64,000 bases of DNA from JAGNHN01 sp964590645 (GCA_964590645.1 CAZPYJ010000023.1:1-64000); one strand, 5' to 3'; shown: positions 1 to 9,262, counted from the first letter of the stretch. Notes: generated by a model not told the origin, from the sequence alone. Translations and numbers: made by a program.

Positions 1-317
1 CCTATGCAAATCTTGTCAATTAGTGCTTGACTTTATCTTAGAATTCGCAAAGAATAACGCAAAGCCCGCGAAGGGGCTTTCCCTTCTCCTAAATAATTCG
101 CACTCGAACTCGGACTCGTGCTTGTTAGCCGCAAGGATCGCAATGAAAACGCTATGGGCGCGAAGAGTTTTCTCTCTGCCTACCGGCAGACAGGCTTCTC
201 CTGACAAACCTCTGCTTGTTGTATTTTTTGTTGGTCCTTGGTCCCTGGTCTTTGGTCCTTGAAATTGACCACTGAACATTGAGCCTTGAAAATCGAGCCT
301 TGTCCCTCCACATCCAT
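1..317. other. Intergenic spacer with short phrase repeats
   Basis: No convincing gene is seen before base 331. The stretch holds short repeated phrases: 'tcgcactcgaactcggactcg' type words around 108-120 that recur in the repeats at 40560 and 43560, a 'ggtccttggtccctggtc' run at 232-260, and two copies of 'gagccttga' near 281-300. Open frames here overlap these low-complexity words and lack any recognisable protein features. The window may begin just after an upstream gene; nothing shows which. Confidence 0.5.
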
Positions 318-325
318 TATCTTTG
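318..325 (+). promoter_or_regulatory. TAnnTTTG -7 promoter element
   Basis: TATCTTTG matches the Bacteroidota sigma-ABfr -7 element. It ends five bases before the ATG at 331, so the transcript would be leaderless or nearly so. No clear -33 TTTG at the usual spacing is seen. Confidence 0.5.
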
Positions 326-330
326 CATTT

Positions 331-900
331 ATGGATAAAGCCGCCGTCATACCCCACCTGAACGACAGCAGCCGGGCCGCCATTGATATGATGGCTGCCA
401 AAGCGGTAAAAAGTCTGGCTTTGAGGCAGGTCCTGATGGATATCGCCCTGGAGGAAATCCCGCAAGTATCCTCCCGCGCCTCCCGCGTGATTGCCGCTTC
501 CCTGGAATTGAACCCCGCCCTTCTCCCGGATTATGCCCCACGAATGCTCCCGGCCATCCTCAGCCTGACAGACATCGCCGTCAGGCGGAGCTTCCTGAAA
601 GTATATACCCTTGCCCCCCTCCCCGATGGAGAGGAAGAAGGCTTTTTACTGGACGCTGCCTTCCGCTACCTCAGCGACCCGGAGGCCAGTATCGCAGTGC
701 AGATGTACAGTATGGAGATACTTTGGCGCTTTTCGGAGCGGTATCCGGAGATAAAAAATGAATTAAGGCTTACCCTCGAAGAACTCAGCCGCCGCGATTC
801 CGGAGCCCTGTGTGCCCGCGGAAGACAAATCCTGGCACAGCTTCATCGCCGGCAAATGAAACCTGCAACCTTATCCAGGTCAAGCATAAAAAACATTTAA
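331..900 (+). CDS. HEAT-like repeat hypothetical protein
   Basis: This 189-residue protein has no recognised enzymatic motif. It is almost wholly helical by composition, with alternating amphipathic segments (for example around residues 20-45, 55-80, 115-140) resembling HEAT/ARM-type helical repeats, and no signal peptide. An in-frame start 45 bases further upstream exists, but ATG 331 lies directly behind a TATCTTTG -7 element, so the longer form would begin inside the promoter. It is followed after 7 bases by the cation diffusion facilitator, so the two are probably co-transcribed. The HEAT assignment is by eye from helix pattern only; a role as a scaffolding protein is inference. Confidence 0.6.
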   Translation: MDKAAVIPHLNDSSRAAIDMMAAKAVKSLALRQVLMDIALEEIPQVSSRASRVIAASLELNPALLPDYAPRMLPAILSLTDIAVRRSFLKVYTLAPLPDGEEEGFLLDAAFRYLSDPEASIAVQMYSMEILWRFSERYPEIKNELRLTLEELSRRDSGALCARGRQILAQLHRRQMKPATLSRSSIKNI

Positions 901-907
901 AAAGGGA

Positions 908-1816
908 ATGGCACATTCACACACACATAGTGAGCTGGGGAAATGGGGCAGGCTGGAAGGCTGGATTTCGGTGGTGGGCAACCTGCTGCTTTTCTTTCTC
1001 AAACTCTGGGCCGGCATCGTCAGCAGCTCCCTGGCCCTGATCGCGGATGCCTGGCATACGCTTTCCGATTCCGTCAGTTCAGTGATCGTACTGATCGGTG
1101 TCTGGGCATCCGGAAGGCCCGCCGACAAAGAACATCCTTTCGGGCACGGCCGGGCCGAGCTGATCGCTTCCATCATTATCGGAATGCTGCTTGCCGTCAT
1201 TGGTTTCGACTTTCTGGTGGAGGGGATCAAACGCCTGGCGGAAGGCACCGGCGCCGAATACGGCCGCATCGCCATCGTAGTAACCATAATCTCCATTGTT
1301 TCAAAAGAAGCACTGGCCCAGTTTGCTTTTTACACCTACAGAAAAACGGGTGCACTCTCTCTGCGAGCAGATGCCTGGCACCACCGCACCGATGCCCTGT
1401 CCTCCGTACTGGTGCTGGTAGGTATTCTGCTTGGACAGCATTTCTGGTGGATGGATGGATTGCTGGGTATCCTGCTGTCTGCGATGATCTTCTATGCCGC
1501 CTGGGAAGTGCTGAAGGAAGGCATCCATCCCCTCCTGGGGGAAAGAGTCAGGCCCCATCTGCAACAAAGCCTATCCAAACTGGCCAATGACATCGCAATG
1601 CGGGATGTACGCCTGCACCATATGCATTTACACCGCTATGGACAGCACGTGGAGTTTACGGCCCACATTGAATTGCCCTCCCGCCTCTCCCTGGAAGAAG
1701 CCCATAAAATCACCGATGCCATCGAGGCTGCCATCAGAAAAGAAAGCGGAATGGTTGCCACCATTCACGCAGAGCCCCAGCGCATTGCAGGAAAAAATCC
1801 GACAAACTTCACGTGA
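908..1816 (+). CDS. Cation diffusion facilitator (zinc-type efflux transporter)
   Basis: A 302-residue inner-membrane divalent cation/proton antiporter of the CDF family. The histidine-rich N-terminus (MAHSHTHSE) is typical of Zn/Co/Cd exporters. The transport-site motif HxxxD occurs twice, as expected for zinc-type members: H50-D54 in the second membrane helix and H158-D162 in the fifth, each preceded by ADAW. About six hydrophobic helices span residues 20-200, followed by a cytoplasmic ferredoxin-like domain (about 205-295) with a 'LHHMHLHRYG' histidine cluster. The start lies 7 bases after the preceding stop, with GGGA just before the ATG. Exact metal (Zn, Cd, Fe) cannot be told from sequence. 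Confidence 0.93.
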   Translation: MAHSHTHSELGKWGRLEGWISVVGNLLLFFLKLWAGIVSSSLALIADAWHTLSDSVSSVIVLIGVWASGRPADKEHPFGHGRAELIASIIIGMLLAVIGFDFLVEGIKRLAEGTGAEYGRIAIVVTIISIVSKEALAQFAFYTYRKTGALSLRADAWHHRTDALSSVLVLVGILLGQHFWWMDGLLGILLSAMIFYAAWEVLKEGIHPLLGERVRPHLQQSLSKLANDIAMRDVRLHHMHLHRYGQHVEFTAHIELPSRLSLEEAHKITDAIEAAIRKESGMVATIHAEPQRIAGKNPTNFT

Positions 1817-1977
1817 TACAGCGCTGTATTATTGATGAGAGAAAAAACAGCATTGACAATACCGCTTGACAGCTTATTGCACGACACGGCCCTTATCCGT
1901 CTGGCCATTTTTCCGGATACAATGGAAGATTGGAACCTGAGCCATTTTCAGATTCACCTCTTTACGAAGAAATAAGC

Positions 1978-2946
1978 TTATTTAAGGAGCTCTGCCACAA
2001 TGTGGTCCACCCCGATACCTTCCGCTTCGGCCTTGTAATTCCTGACGATACGATGGCGAAGGATGGAAGGCGCCACGGCCTGCACATCTTCAATGTCCGG
2101 TGCATACTTCCCGTTGACGGCCGCGTGGCATTTGGCCCCCAGGATGAGGTACTGTGAGGCCCTTGGACCGGCTCCCCAGGTAAGGTACTGGTCTGACCAT
2201 TTATGCCCATCGGCAGTATTGGGACGGGTTTTAGAAGCCAGTCCGACCGCATAGCGGAAAACGTTTTCAGGGACAGGGATACGGCGGATCAGTTGCTGGA
2301 AATACACAATTTCTTCTGCCGAGATCACGATGCCGGTGGAGGGTATCTGCCCGCCGGTGGTATTCTTTACCACCGCCAGTTCTTCTTCAAAAGAAGGATA
2401 ATCCAGCCAGATATTGAACATAAAACGATCGAGCTGGGCTTCAGGGAGCGGATAGGTTCCTTCCTGCTCAATGGGATTCTGGGTGGCCAATACGAAAAAG
2501 GGATCGGGGAGGAGATAGTGTTGTCCGGCAACCGTCACGGCTTTTTCCTGCATCGCCTCCAAGAGTGCAGACTGGGTTTTGGGCGGCGTCCGGTTGATCT
2601 CGTCCGCCAGGATGATGTTGGCGAAGATGGGGCCTTTGATGAAGCGGAATTTCCGGTTCTCATCCAGAATCTCGGTGCCGAGGATGTCAGAAGGCATCAG
2701 GTCGGGGGTGAACTGTATCCGGGAATAAGACAAACCCATCACATCTGAAATGGTATTCACCAGCAGGGTTTTGGCCAGGCCCGGAACCCCAACCAACAGT
2801 CCGTGTCCGCGGCTGAAGATGGATATGAGTACGTGTTTAACCGTTTCATCCTGGCCTACAATCACTTTGGCGATTTCCTTTCGAAGGATGCCGTATTTTT
2901 CGTGAAAAGCATCCAGGGCCACTTTATCGTCGCTATAATTGATCAT
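1978..2946 (-). CDS. MoxR-family AAA+ ATPase
   Basis: An approximately 322-residue cytosolic AAA+ chaperone of the MoxR (AAA_3) class. Visible motifs are IVGQDE near the N-terminus, Walker A GVPGLAKT, Walker B ILADEINR with the class-typical PPKTQSALLEAMQE, and sensor ATQNPIEQEGTYPLPEAQLDRF. MoxR proteins usually help insert cofactors or mature partner proteins that carry VWA domains; no VWA or DUF58 gene lies downstream here. The start at 2946 is chosen because family members begin just before the helix leading to IVGQD; an alternative start at 2973 would overlap the upstream foldase gene by 14 bases. It is the last gene of the guaB-foldase-MoxR string. Confidence 0.92.
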   Translation of the reverse strand: MINYSDDKVALDAFHEKYGILRKEIAKVIVGQDETVKHVLISIFSRGHGLLVGVPGLAKTLLVNTISDVMGLSYSRIQFTPDLMPSDILGTEILDENRKFRFIKGPIFANIILADEINRTPPKTQSALLEAMQEKAVTVAGQHYLLPDPFFVLATQNPIEQEGTYPLPEAQLDRFMFNIWLDYPSFEEELAVVKNTTGGQIPSTGIVISAEEIVYFQQLIRRIPVPENVFRYAVGLASKTRPNTADGHKWSDQYLTWGAGPRASQYLILGAKCHAAVNGKYAPDIEDVQAVAPSILRHRIVRNYKAEAEGIGVDHIVAELLK

Positions 2947-2959
2947 TGTGTTTTTCTCT

Positions 2960-4321
2960 TTAAGGGGTTTCATTGGTCCACCGGTAGCTCAACTTACAAT
3001 CGCGGTAGTTTTCGCTGAGGTGGACGTATGTATTCTCTAACTTCTTGTTGATCCATTCCTGGATAGTGCGGGTACTTTTATCTTCCAGTGCCCATTCCTG
3101 AATCCGGCTATAATCCTCTTTCAGGTTGGCACGATGGGGTGCGGTGCGGGCTTTCAGGTAAAGGATGCGATAGGCCTGCCTGCCTTCTTCGGTGCGCATC
3201 ACAACCGGAGCAGAGACTTCCCCTACTTCCAGCTTATCGATCACAAAGAAGACGGAGGGTTCAAGCTGACTGGTTTCAAACCGGGTGGTTCCGGTAAGGG
3301 GATTGACCATCATTCCCCCATTGTTTTTGCCCGGGTCATCCGAATGCTTGAGGGCGGCTTTTTCGAAAGTCAGAGAGTCCATCCGGATGAGCGAAGCTAC
3401 GTTTTCCAGGTCGGTGCGTGCCTTGGCCAGGTCTTCCTGGCTCACCTTGGGGATGAGCAGAATATGGCGGGTATTTGCCATATCTCCCCTTCTTTCTATT
3501 TGCTGGATGATGTGAAAGCCTGCTTCTGATTCCACAATATCTGAGACTTCTCCTTTTTTCAGGGCGAAGGCAACTGCTTCGTATTCGGGATACAGGGATC
3601 CACGGCTTTGAAATCCGATTTCCCCTCCTTTCGAGGCAGAACCGGGGTCTTCCGAGTACAGGGCAGCAAGGGCAGTGAAGCTTTCTCCGTTCAGGATGCG
3701 TTGTCGTAGTTCACCGAGGCGCTGACGCACGGCCGCTTTTTCTTCGGCACGAATAGGGGGTTTTTTTACAATCTGCCCCATTTCCACTTCCGCATTGATC
3801 AGGGGAATACTATCGGCAGGAATGCGGTTGAAGAATTTTCTGACTTCGGAAGGACTGATCTTCAGGTCTGTAGTTATTGTCTGCTGCATTGTTTCCACGA
3901 TAAGCTGGTCACGGATCAGTTCTCTGAACTCTTCCTTAATCTCCACCAAAGTCTTGTTATAGTATGCCTCCAGCTTCTCCTGGCTCCCGATCTGGGTGAT
4001 AAAATAGCGCAGCTTGCGGTCCATCTCTGATTCCACCTGGGCATCGGTCACTTCGATACTATCGAGTGCTGCCTGATTGATGAGCAACTTTTGAAACAAG
4101 AGGTTTTCCAGTATCTGGCAGCGCATCTGTCGCCCGCCTTCCACATTTCCTTGCAGGCGGAACTGAAGATATTGGTTTTCTATATCTGAGAGGAGGATCA
4201 TCCGTGAGCCCACCACTCCAACCACTTCATCCACCACTGCGGGCTGCGCCTTACCGGAAAAACCGGAAAACATCATCAGGAGGGCCAGCAGGATGCCATA
4301 CAAATATTTTTTTCTTTCCAT
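2960..4321 (-). CDS. SurA-like periplasmic peptidyl-prolyl isomerase
   Basis: A 453-residue parvulin-type foldase. It has an N-terminal signal sequence (MERKKYLYG followed by a hydrophobic stretch ending near GKAQ), a SurA N-terminal chaperone domain (about 27-165, opening with VDEVVGVVGSRMILLSDIE), and two PpiC/rotamase domains (about 170-280 and 285-390) recognised by YSEDPGSASKGGEIGF and HSDDPGKNNGGMM. This domain order is that of SurA, which escorts outer-membrane proteins through the periplasm. A TTG 12 bases upstream is possible, but the ATG at 4321 gives a canonical signal peptide. It sits 42 bases after the lipoprotein gene and just before MoxR. Confidence 0.93.
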   Translation of the reverse strand: MERKKYLYGILLALLMMFSGFSGKAQPAVVDEVVGVVGSRMILLSDIENQYLQFRLQGNVEGGRQMRCQILENLLFQKLLINQAALDSIEVTDAQVESEMDRKLRYFITQIGSQEKLEAYYNKTLVEIKEEFRELIRDQLIVETMQQTITTDLKISPSEVRKFFNRIPADSIPLINAEVEMGQIVKKPPIRAEEKAAVRQRLGELRQRILNGESFTALAALYSEDPGSASKGGEIGFQSRGSLYPEYEAVAFALKKGEVSDIVESEAGFHIIQQIERRGDMANTRHILLIPKVSQEDLAKARTDLENVASLIRMDSLTFEKAALKHSDDPGKNNGGMMVNPLTGTTRFETSQLEPSVFFVIDKLEVGEVSAPVVMRTEEGRQAYRILYLKARTAPHRANLKEDYSRIQEWALEDKSTRTIQEWINKKLENTYVHLSENYRDCKLSYRWTNETP

Positions 4322-4363
4322 AACAGGGGGCAATAGCCTGGGCTATTCCTTTTTATTGTGCAT

Positions 4364-5215
4364 TCATTGATAGATCTCAAAAGCATTTTGTTGAAGTGCT
4401 TTCTGGTACACCTCTTCCTCATAGGATTTGATGAGGTTGATCTTTCGTTTATTGATCAGTATCCTTCTAATCTTTTCCTCTTCCAGTCCAAGGGGAGAAA
4501 CCCCTTCGCGGATGCGGAAGTCGATAAAGCGGACAAAGTATCGAAAGCCTTCCTTTTCCATTTCCACATTGCGGTTATATTGCAGAAAAGATTCCTGGTT
4601 ATAGGTCTGTATCGGAATCTCTTTCAGGAGCTCATTAAAAAAGAGCCAGGTATGGGGATCCAGAAAGGAATTGGAGGCGTAGGCCATCGCATATTCTTCC
4701 AGTTCGATCAGGGCGGCATCATCCTGCACTGCCAGGCGCATCAGCGTACGCAGCCGGTTTTGGTCAGGGGTTTCTGGTCTGACCTTCACATACAAGACTT
4801 TGACGATATTCTCCTTCAACTCAAAGTTGCCCTGATTTTCTTCATAATACGCCTTGATTTCCTCTTCGCTCACATTGGTATCCAGGGCCTCCTTCAGGTA
4901 TTGTTCTTCCAGGGCAAAAATGAGCAGGCTTCTGCGGTATTCCCTCAGCTGCGCTTCCACATCTTTTTTCTCAGCAGGGAGTTTTTCTTCTGCTTCCTTC
5001 AGCAGCAGCTGGCGCCGTACCCAGGTCTGAATAAATTCCCGGCTCAGCCGGATGCTGTCGTCCGAACTGGCTCCTTTGGGGATAAGATGGGTCAGCTCAT
5101 CTGCATCAAGCTTGTATTCTCCCACCTGTGCCAGTATTCGACGATCCTTGTCTTCCACCCTCTCCTTGCAGGAGAAGAGAAACAGAAAAAGGAGCAATGC
5201 CCATCCGATCCGCAT
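4364..5215 (-). CDS. Foldase-like lipoprotein without PPIase domain
   Basis: A 283-residue predicted lipoprotein: MRIGWALL then a hydrophobic run to the lipobox LFSC (Cys16). The mature part resembles the helical SurA/PpiC N-terminal chaperone domain (LAQVGEYKLDADEL, long charged helices, SEEEIKAYYEENQGNFE) but lacks a rotamase core. It is sandwiched between two rotamase proteins with gaps of 10 and 42 bases, so it is very likely co-transcribed and part of the same outer-membrane protein folding machinery. Its role as a non-catalytic chaperone is inferred from this context. Confidence 0.85.
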   Translation of the reverse strand: MRIGWALLLFLFLFSCKERVEDKDRRILAQVGEYKLDADELTHLIPKGASSDDSIRLSREFIQTWVRRQLLLKEAEEKLPAEKKDVEAQLREYRRSLLIFALEEQYLKEALDTNVSEEEIKAYYEENQGNFELKENIVKVLYVKVRPETPDQNRLRTLMRLAVQDDAALIELEEYAMAYASNSFLDPHTWLFFNELLKEIPIQTYNQESFLQYNRNVEMEKEGFRYFVRFIDFRIREGVSPLGLEEEKIRRILINKRKINLIKSYEEEVYQKALQQNAFEIYQ

Positions 5216-5225
5216 TCCAATACCT

Positions 5226-7247
5226 TTATTTAACCTGATCCAGTACTTCGGGGAATACCTGAACGGGATAGCGTTTACGCAGTTCTTTCAGCCATTCTTT
5301 TTCCAGATAGGTCTGGTAGTCGGCTGTGACCAGCCCCCGGCATTCCTGCAGCGCTTTAGGTTCGGGCTGCACCTTTCCGTGAACGGCATAAAAGAGATGT
5401 GTGTCTCCATCCGTCAGGATTTCCGTGATACCACGCTCCCATCCCAAAGTTGCAGGAAGATTCGGATGCCCTTTTTCATACTTCATCGTTTCCATACTCA
5501 GCAGGCCTGCCTCGCCCTTGTTGATTTTTCCGGGAATATCTTCCAGCGGCTGTCCCTTTTTGAAGGCCTTCAGGGCCATCTTTCTGGCTTTCTCCAGGGC
5601 TTTGTGGTCGGCTGAACGGAAGAGCTTGTAGTGCAGGCGCTCCCCCCACATATAGTCCTTGCGTTTTTCATTGAAGAAGGACTCCAGCCCGGCGGTATCC
5701 TGGCTGGCTCTGTTCCATACCCGCTTCTCGGTCAGTTCAAACAGCAAAATACCATCGTGATACTCCTGCATCAGGGCCCGGAATTCCGGATATTCCTTTT
5801 CCAGCTTGGCATCCTTATAGGCGATACACTGCTCTGTCACAAACTGGGTATATTCCTGTCTGATAAACTCCGGTACCGGCATCACTGTGCGGTTCCGCTG
5901 ATTCTCGTCGAGAAAGGCGGTGAAGTCGGACTGGGACAGGGTTTTGTCACCCAGGTTAAAGAGGGGTTTGTTCAGATGACGGGCATTTTCGGGCTTCCAG
6001 GAACGGGTAAAGATGGAATCGTTCACCACCGAGTAAAAATCCTCCAGGGCTTTAAGGTTCTCACTAAAGCCATATTGTTTCTTCACGCCGGTCACAAAGC
6101 TTTCGCGGCTGAGGTTGGAGCGGGAGTCGCGTCCGATCCGCTTGCGAATATTGGCTTCTTCTTCCTGAAAACTGCCAATGGGCTGTTTTTCTGCAAGTTT
6201 AATGATATGCCAACCATAATCCGTCATAACCGGTTCGGAGATGTCCCCGATTTCTTTCAATGAATTCACTGCCTCAATAAAGGAAGGAACCATACGATTG
6301 GGTCCGAACCACGACAGCAGTCCACCCTTCTTGGCCGTTCCTTTATCTTCAGAGAACTGCTCTGCCACACTTTCAAAGGAGTGTCCCGCCTGTATGCTAT
6401 CCCAGGCTTGCCGTATCTTGATTTCTGCGGCCTGCATCTCTGCTTCTCCGGCTATCTCGGGGAATCGCACAAACACGTGGGCCACGCGGGCCCGGCCCAT
6501 TGCGGGCTGACGGGCTGTTACCTTAATGATATGATAGCCATAGTCGGTACGCACAGGCATAGAGATCTCACCCACTTTCGTTTTGTATGCTGCGGTTTCA
6601 AAAGGATAAACCATATCAAAAACGGTAAAGTAGCCAAGGTCGCCGCGGTTTCCTTTCAGGAAGGGATGCATACGGTTTGCTTCCCGGTCGCGTGCCGACT
6701 GGTCGTCGGAGGCTTCAGCAGCCACATCGCCAAAGTCTTCTCCCTTCAGGATTCTCTCTCGCAAGCTCACTATTTTCTGGTAGGCATTCAGGGTATCCTT
6801 GTCCCTGGCGTCGGGTGCGAGTTTCACCAGGATATGGCTGGCGCGGATATCTTCCTGCATTCTGTCCCAGGCTTCTTCAACCAGCTGGTCATCTACTTTT
6901 TTATCGGTAAGATAAGGCTCGGCGAGTTGATCGCGGTAGCCTTTCAGTTCAGCGGTAAAGGCTTCCACCGTGTCCATTTGCAGTTCCACCGCTTCCGTCA
7001 CTTTCAGGCGAAAGTTGATATACAATTCGAGGTACTCTTCCAGGGCCTGGCGGGTGGCCGGTTCATTGTGGATGTTGTTTTTGTTAAAGATGCGGAGGAA
7101 TTCCGACAGCCGGGTTTCTTCTCCGGCAATATTGAGCAGGACCGGATCTTTTTCTTTCTGGGCTTGCAAGGAGGATAAGGGGAGGAGGAAGAGCAGGCTC
7201 AGGAGTCCGAAAACGGCATTCTTTTTCAGGTTTTGCAGCTTCAACAT
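5226..7247 (-). CDS. PpiC-type peptidyl-prolyl isomerase (two rotamase domains)
   Basis: A 673-residue periplasmic foldase. It starts MLKLQNLKKN with a signal peptide ending near LQAQ, then a helical N-terminal region, a first parvulin domain at about residues 120-230 (RASHILVKLAPDA ... FGDVAAEASDDQSA), a second at about 235-340 (ARVAHVFVRFPE ... EQFSEDKGTAKKGGLLSWFG), and a long C-terminal helical region. A longer form from 7283 is possible in frame but would overlap the TACTTTTG promoter element at 7281-7288, so 7247 is preferred. First gene of the three-foldase plus MoxR operon; likely acts with the neighbouring SurA-like protein on envelope proteins. Confidence 0.92.
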   Translation of the reverse strand: MLKLQNLKKNAVFGLLSLLFLLPLSSLQAQKEKDPVLLNIAGEETRLSEFLRIFNKNNIHNEPATRQALEEYLELYINFRLKVTEAVELQMDTVEAFTAELKGYRDQLAEPYLTDKKVDDQLVEEAWDRMQEDIRASHILVKLAPDARDKDTLNAYQKIVSLRERILKGEDFGDVAAEASDDQSARDREANRMHPFLKGNRGDLGYFTVFDMVYPFETAAYKTKVGEISMPVRTDYGYHIIKVTARQPAMGRARVAHVFVRFPEIAGEAEMQAAEIKIRQAWDSIQAGHSFESVAEQFSEDKGTAKKGGLLSWFGPNRMVPSFIEAVNSLKEIGDISEPVMTDYGWHIIKLAEKQPIGSFQEEEANIRKRIGRDSRSNLSRESFVTGVKKQYGFSENLKALEDFYSVVNDSIFTRSWKPENARHLNKPLFNLGDKTLSQSDFTAFLDENQRNRTVMPVPEFIRQEYTQFVTEQCIAYKDAKLEKEYPEFRALMQEYHDGILLFELTEKRVWNRASQDTAGLESFFNEKRKDYMWGERLHYKLFRSADHKALEKARKMALKAFKKGQPLEDIPGKINKGEAGLLSMETMKYEKGHPNLPATLGWERGITEILTDGDTHLFYAVHGKVQPEPKALQECRGLVTADYQTYLEKEWLKELRKRYPVQVFPEVLDQVK

Positions 7248-7280
7248 AGAGATGATTTTTAATTCATTTTTTGAGAAAAA

Positions 7281-7288
7281 CAAAAGTA
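7281..7288 (-). promoter_or_regulatory. TAnnTTTG -7 promoter element
   Basis: Reads TACTTTTG on the minus strand, 33 bases upstream of the foldase ATG at 7247. Supports an operon start here, separate from guaB. Confidence 0.5.
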
Positions 7289-7352
7289 ATGTATTTAGAA
7301 TAAGGCTTTTCCCAGGTATTGTTAAAAAAGCTTAAGCCGGTCTGGCTCTTAT

Positions 7353-8822
7353 TCATCGGCTATAGTTGGGTGCTTCACGGGTGATGGTGATATCGTGGGG
7401 ATGAGACTCGACCACCCCGGCTGCCGTGATTTTGATGAAGCGTGCCTGATGCAGGCTTTGAATATCCGGTGATCCGGTATATCCCATCCCGGCCCTGAGT
7501 CCGCCAACCATTTGATGCACCACCTCGCTCAGGGTTCCTTTATACGGTACCCGGCCTACAATTCCTTCGGGCACCAGCTTTTCCACATCGTGCTCATCGC
7601 TCTGGAAGTAGCGGTCTTTGGATCCTTTTTGCATTGCTTCCACTGATCCCATTCCGCGGTATGTTTTGTATTTGCGTCCTTCGAAGATGATGGTCTCTCC
7701 CGGTGATTCATCCACTCCGGCGAAGAGGCTGCCAGCCATAATGGAATTGGCTCCGGCGGCGATGGCTTTCACGATATCGCCGGTATAGCGTATGCCCCCA
7801 TCCCCGATGATGGGTATGCCGCTTCCGCGCAAGGCCTTAGCCACATTGAAAATGGCTGAAAACTGCGGAATCCCGATTCCTGCTACCACGCGGGTTGTAC
7901 AGATGGATCCGGGGCCAATGCCCACCTTGATGGCATCGGCGCCAACATCGGCCAGGGATTTGGCTGCTTCCGGAGTGGCTACATTTCCGATTACCAGCTC
8001 GACTTCCGGATAGGCTTTCTTGATCCTGCGGGCGGTGTCCAGTACGCTTTTGGTATGGCCGTGTGCGGTATCAATGACCAGGGCATCCACGCCTTCCCGG
8101 ATCAGGGCTTCCACGCGGGCATCCGTGTCTCCGGATGTCCCGATAGCCGCAGCAACCCGCAAACGTCCCCGCTCATCTTTGCAGGCGTTCGGACGGGCTT
8201 TGATCTTGATGATGTCTTTATATGTGATCAGCCCTACCAGACGAAAATGCTTATCCACCACCGGCAACTTCTCAATCTTGTGTTCCTGAAGAATATCTGC
8301 GGCCTTTTCAAAATCAGTGAACTCCGTTGTAGTAATAAGCTTCTCGCTGGTCATCACCTCCCTGACCGGCTTATTCGGATTGCGCTCAAAGCGCAGGTCG
8401 CGGTTGGTGACAATTCCCACCAATTGATAATTGGGATTCACCACCGGTATTCCGCCGATGCCGTTTTCCTTCATCAGGCGCAAGGCATCCTCCACCAGGG
8501 CATCCTCCAACAGGGTAATAGGCTCCAGGATCATCCCGTTCTCCGCCCGTTTTACTTTGCGGACCTCTGTAGCCTGGTTCTCTGCCGACATATTCTTGTG
8601 CAAAACACCGATGCCCCCCAGCTGAGCGATGGCAATGGCCATTTTGTGTTCTGTCACTGTATCCATTGCGGCTGTAACCACAGGGATTTTCATCGATATG
8701 TTGCGGGTAAAAAAGGTATCCAGCTTAACGTCTTTCGGAAGCACGTCGGAATAAGCAGGAACCAGGAGAACGTCATCATAGGTGAGACCTTCTCCAACAA
8801 ATTTATTGTCAGACGAATACAT
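7353..8822 (-). CDS. guaB: Inosine-5'-monophosphate dehydrogenase
   Basis: A 489-residue enzyme converting IMP to XMP with NAD+, the committed step of GMP synthesis in the cytosol. It shows the N-terminal barrel start LTYDDVLLVPAYS, a CBS-domain pair inserted at about residues 95-210, the catalytic cysteine loop GPGSICTTR, the phosphate loop GDGGIRYTGDI, and the flap with GMGSVEAM. Length is normal. The ATG at 8822 is chosen because a TACCTTTG -7 element sits at 8841-8848; the longer frame to 8843 would start inside it. Heads the minus-strand cluster with the foldases, though those have their own promoter-like element. Confidence 0.98.
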   Translation of the reverse strand: MYSSDNKFVGEGLTYDDVLLVPAYSDVLPKDVKLDTFFTRNISMKIPVVTAAMDTVTEHKMAIAIAQLGGIGVLHKNMSAENQATEVRKVKRAENGMILEPITLLEDALVEDALRLMKENGIGGIPVVNPNYQLVGIVTNRDLRFERNPNKPVREVMTSEKLITTTEFTDFEKAADILQEHKIEKLPVVDKHFRLVGLITYKDIIKIKARPNACKDERGRLRVAAAIGTSGDTDARVEALIREGVDALVIDTAHGHTKSVLDTARRIKKAYPEVELVIGNVATPEAAKSLADVGADAIKVGIGPGSICTTRVVAGIGIPQFSAIFNVAKALRGSGIPIIGDGGIRYTGDIVKAIAAGANSIMAGSLFAGVDESPGETIIFEGRKYKTYRGMGSVEAMQKGSKDRYFQSDEHDVEKLVPEGIVGRVPYKGTLSEVVHQMVGGLRAGMGYTGSPDIQSLHQARFIKITAAGVVESHPHDITITREAPNYSR

Positions 8823-8840
8823 AGGTGCACTTTTGAAGGG

Positions 8841-8848
8841 CAAAGGTA
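8841..8848 (-). promoter_or_regulatory. TAnnTTTG -7 promoter element for guaB
   Basis: TACCTTTG on the minus strand, 18 bases before the guaB ATG. Supports the shorter guaB start. Confidence 0.55.
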
Positions 8849-8969
8849 AGAAATTTTATGCGCTGGAGCTTGGTGGGAATGTCCTAATATAGAAGGCTTC
8901 GCATTTGCATCCTGCTGTACGCAAGCTATTGCCTGCGGACAAATTATGCTACGGCAGTAACAGCAACTG

Positions 8970-8994
8970 TATGCTCTTGCTCTATGCTCTTGCA
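8970..8994. repeat. Solo 'tatgctcttgc' repeat pair
   Basis: Two head-to-tail copies of TATGCTCTTGC with a short linker. The same word forms the arms of the hairpins at 31192-31237 and 32737-32782, so this may be a solo footprint of that element without the four-helix-bundle gene. Confidence 0.5.
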
Positions 8995-9174
8995 TAAAAC
9001 ACATAAGCAAAAGTCTTCGGATAAGCGGGAAGTCAATTTGGGTCAGTTATGCGACCTTTGGTCGTCTGAGGACGACTATTTTATCCACCATAGCTCCTTT
9101 AACACCGTAGCATTTGCAAAGGCATATTGCGAAGGCGGACTCGTCCGCGCGCGAGCAGTGCTTGCCCGCTCCCC

Positions 9175-9238
9175 GAGCGCTCGCCCTGAGCGCTCGCCCT
9201 GAGCGCAGCCGAAGGGCAGCCGAAGGGCAGCCAAAGGG
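9175..9238. repeat. Short phrase repeats (gagcgctcgccct, agccgaagggc)
   Basis: 'gagcgctcgccct' occurs twice and 'agccgaagggc' or a one-base variant three times in direct succession. Words of this kind are scattered repeats in many Bacteroidota intergenic regions; no coding or structural role is visible. Confidence 0.45.
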
Positions 9239-9262
9239 AAGTCGAGGGCCCGGCCTGAGTGC

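Larger units (their letters stand above)
8849..9262. other. Repeat-rich intergenic region
   Basis: No supportable gene. It contains two adjacent copies of 'tatgctcttgc' (8970-8994), the same words that bound the tandem array at 31192-32795; a diverged inverted relative of the approximately 320-bp repeat of 40391-44117 (about 9045-9162, sharing 'gaaggcggactcgtccgc' and 'aacaccgtagc'); and the phrase repeats listed separately. Confidence 0.5.

Noticed and set aside
23..262. 79-codon plus-strand frame at the window start
   Set aside because: Low-complexity phrase-repeat DNA with no promoter, no family features and a repeat-like ending.
4358..5233. 291-codon plus-strand frame opposite the foldase-like lipoprotein
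   Set aside because: The minus-strand gene has a signal peptide, a lipobox and operon context; the plus-strand product is Phe/Gln-rich noise.
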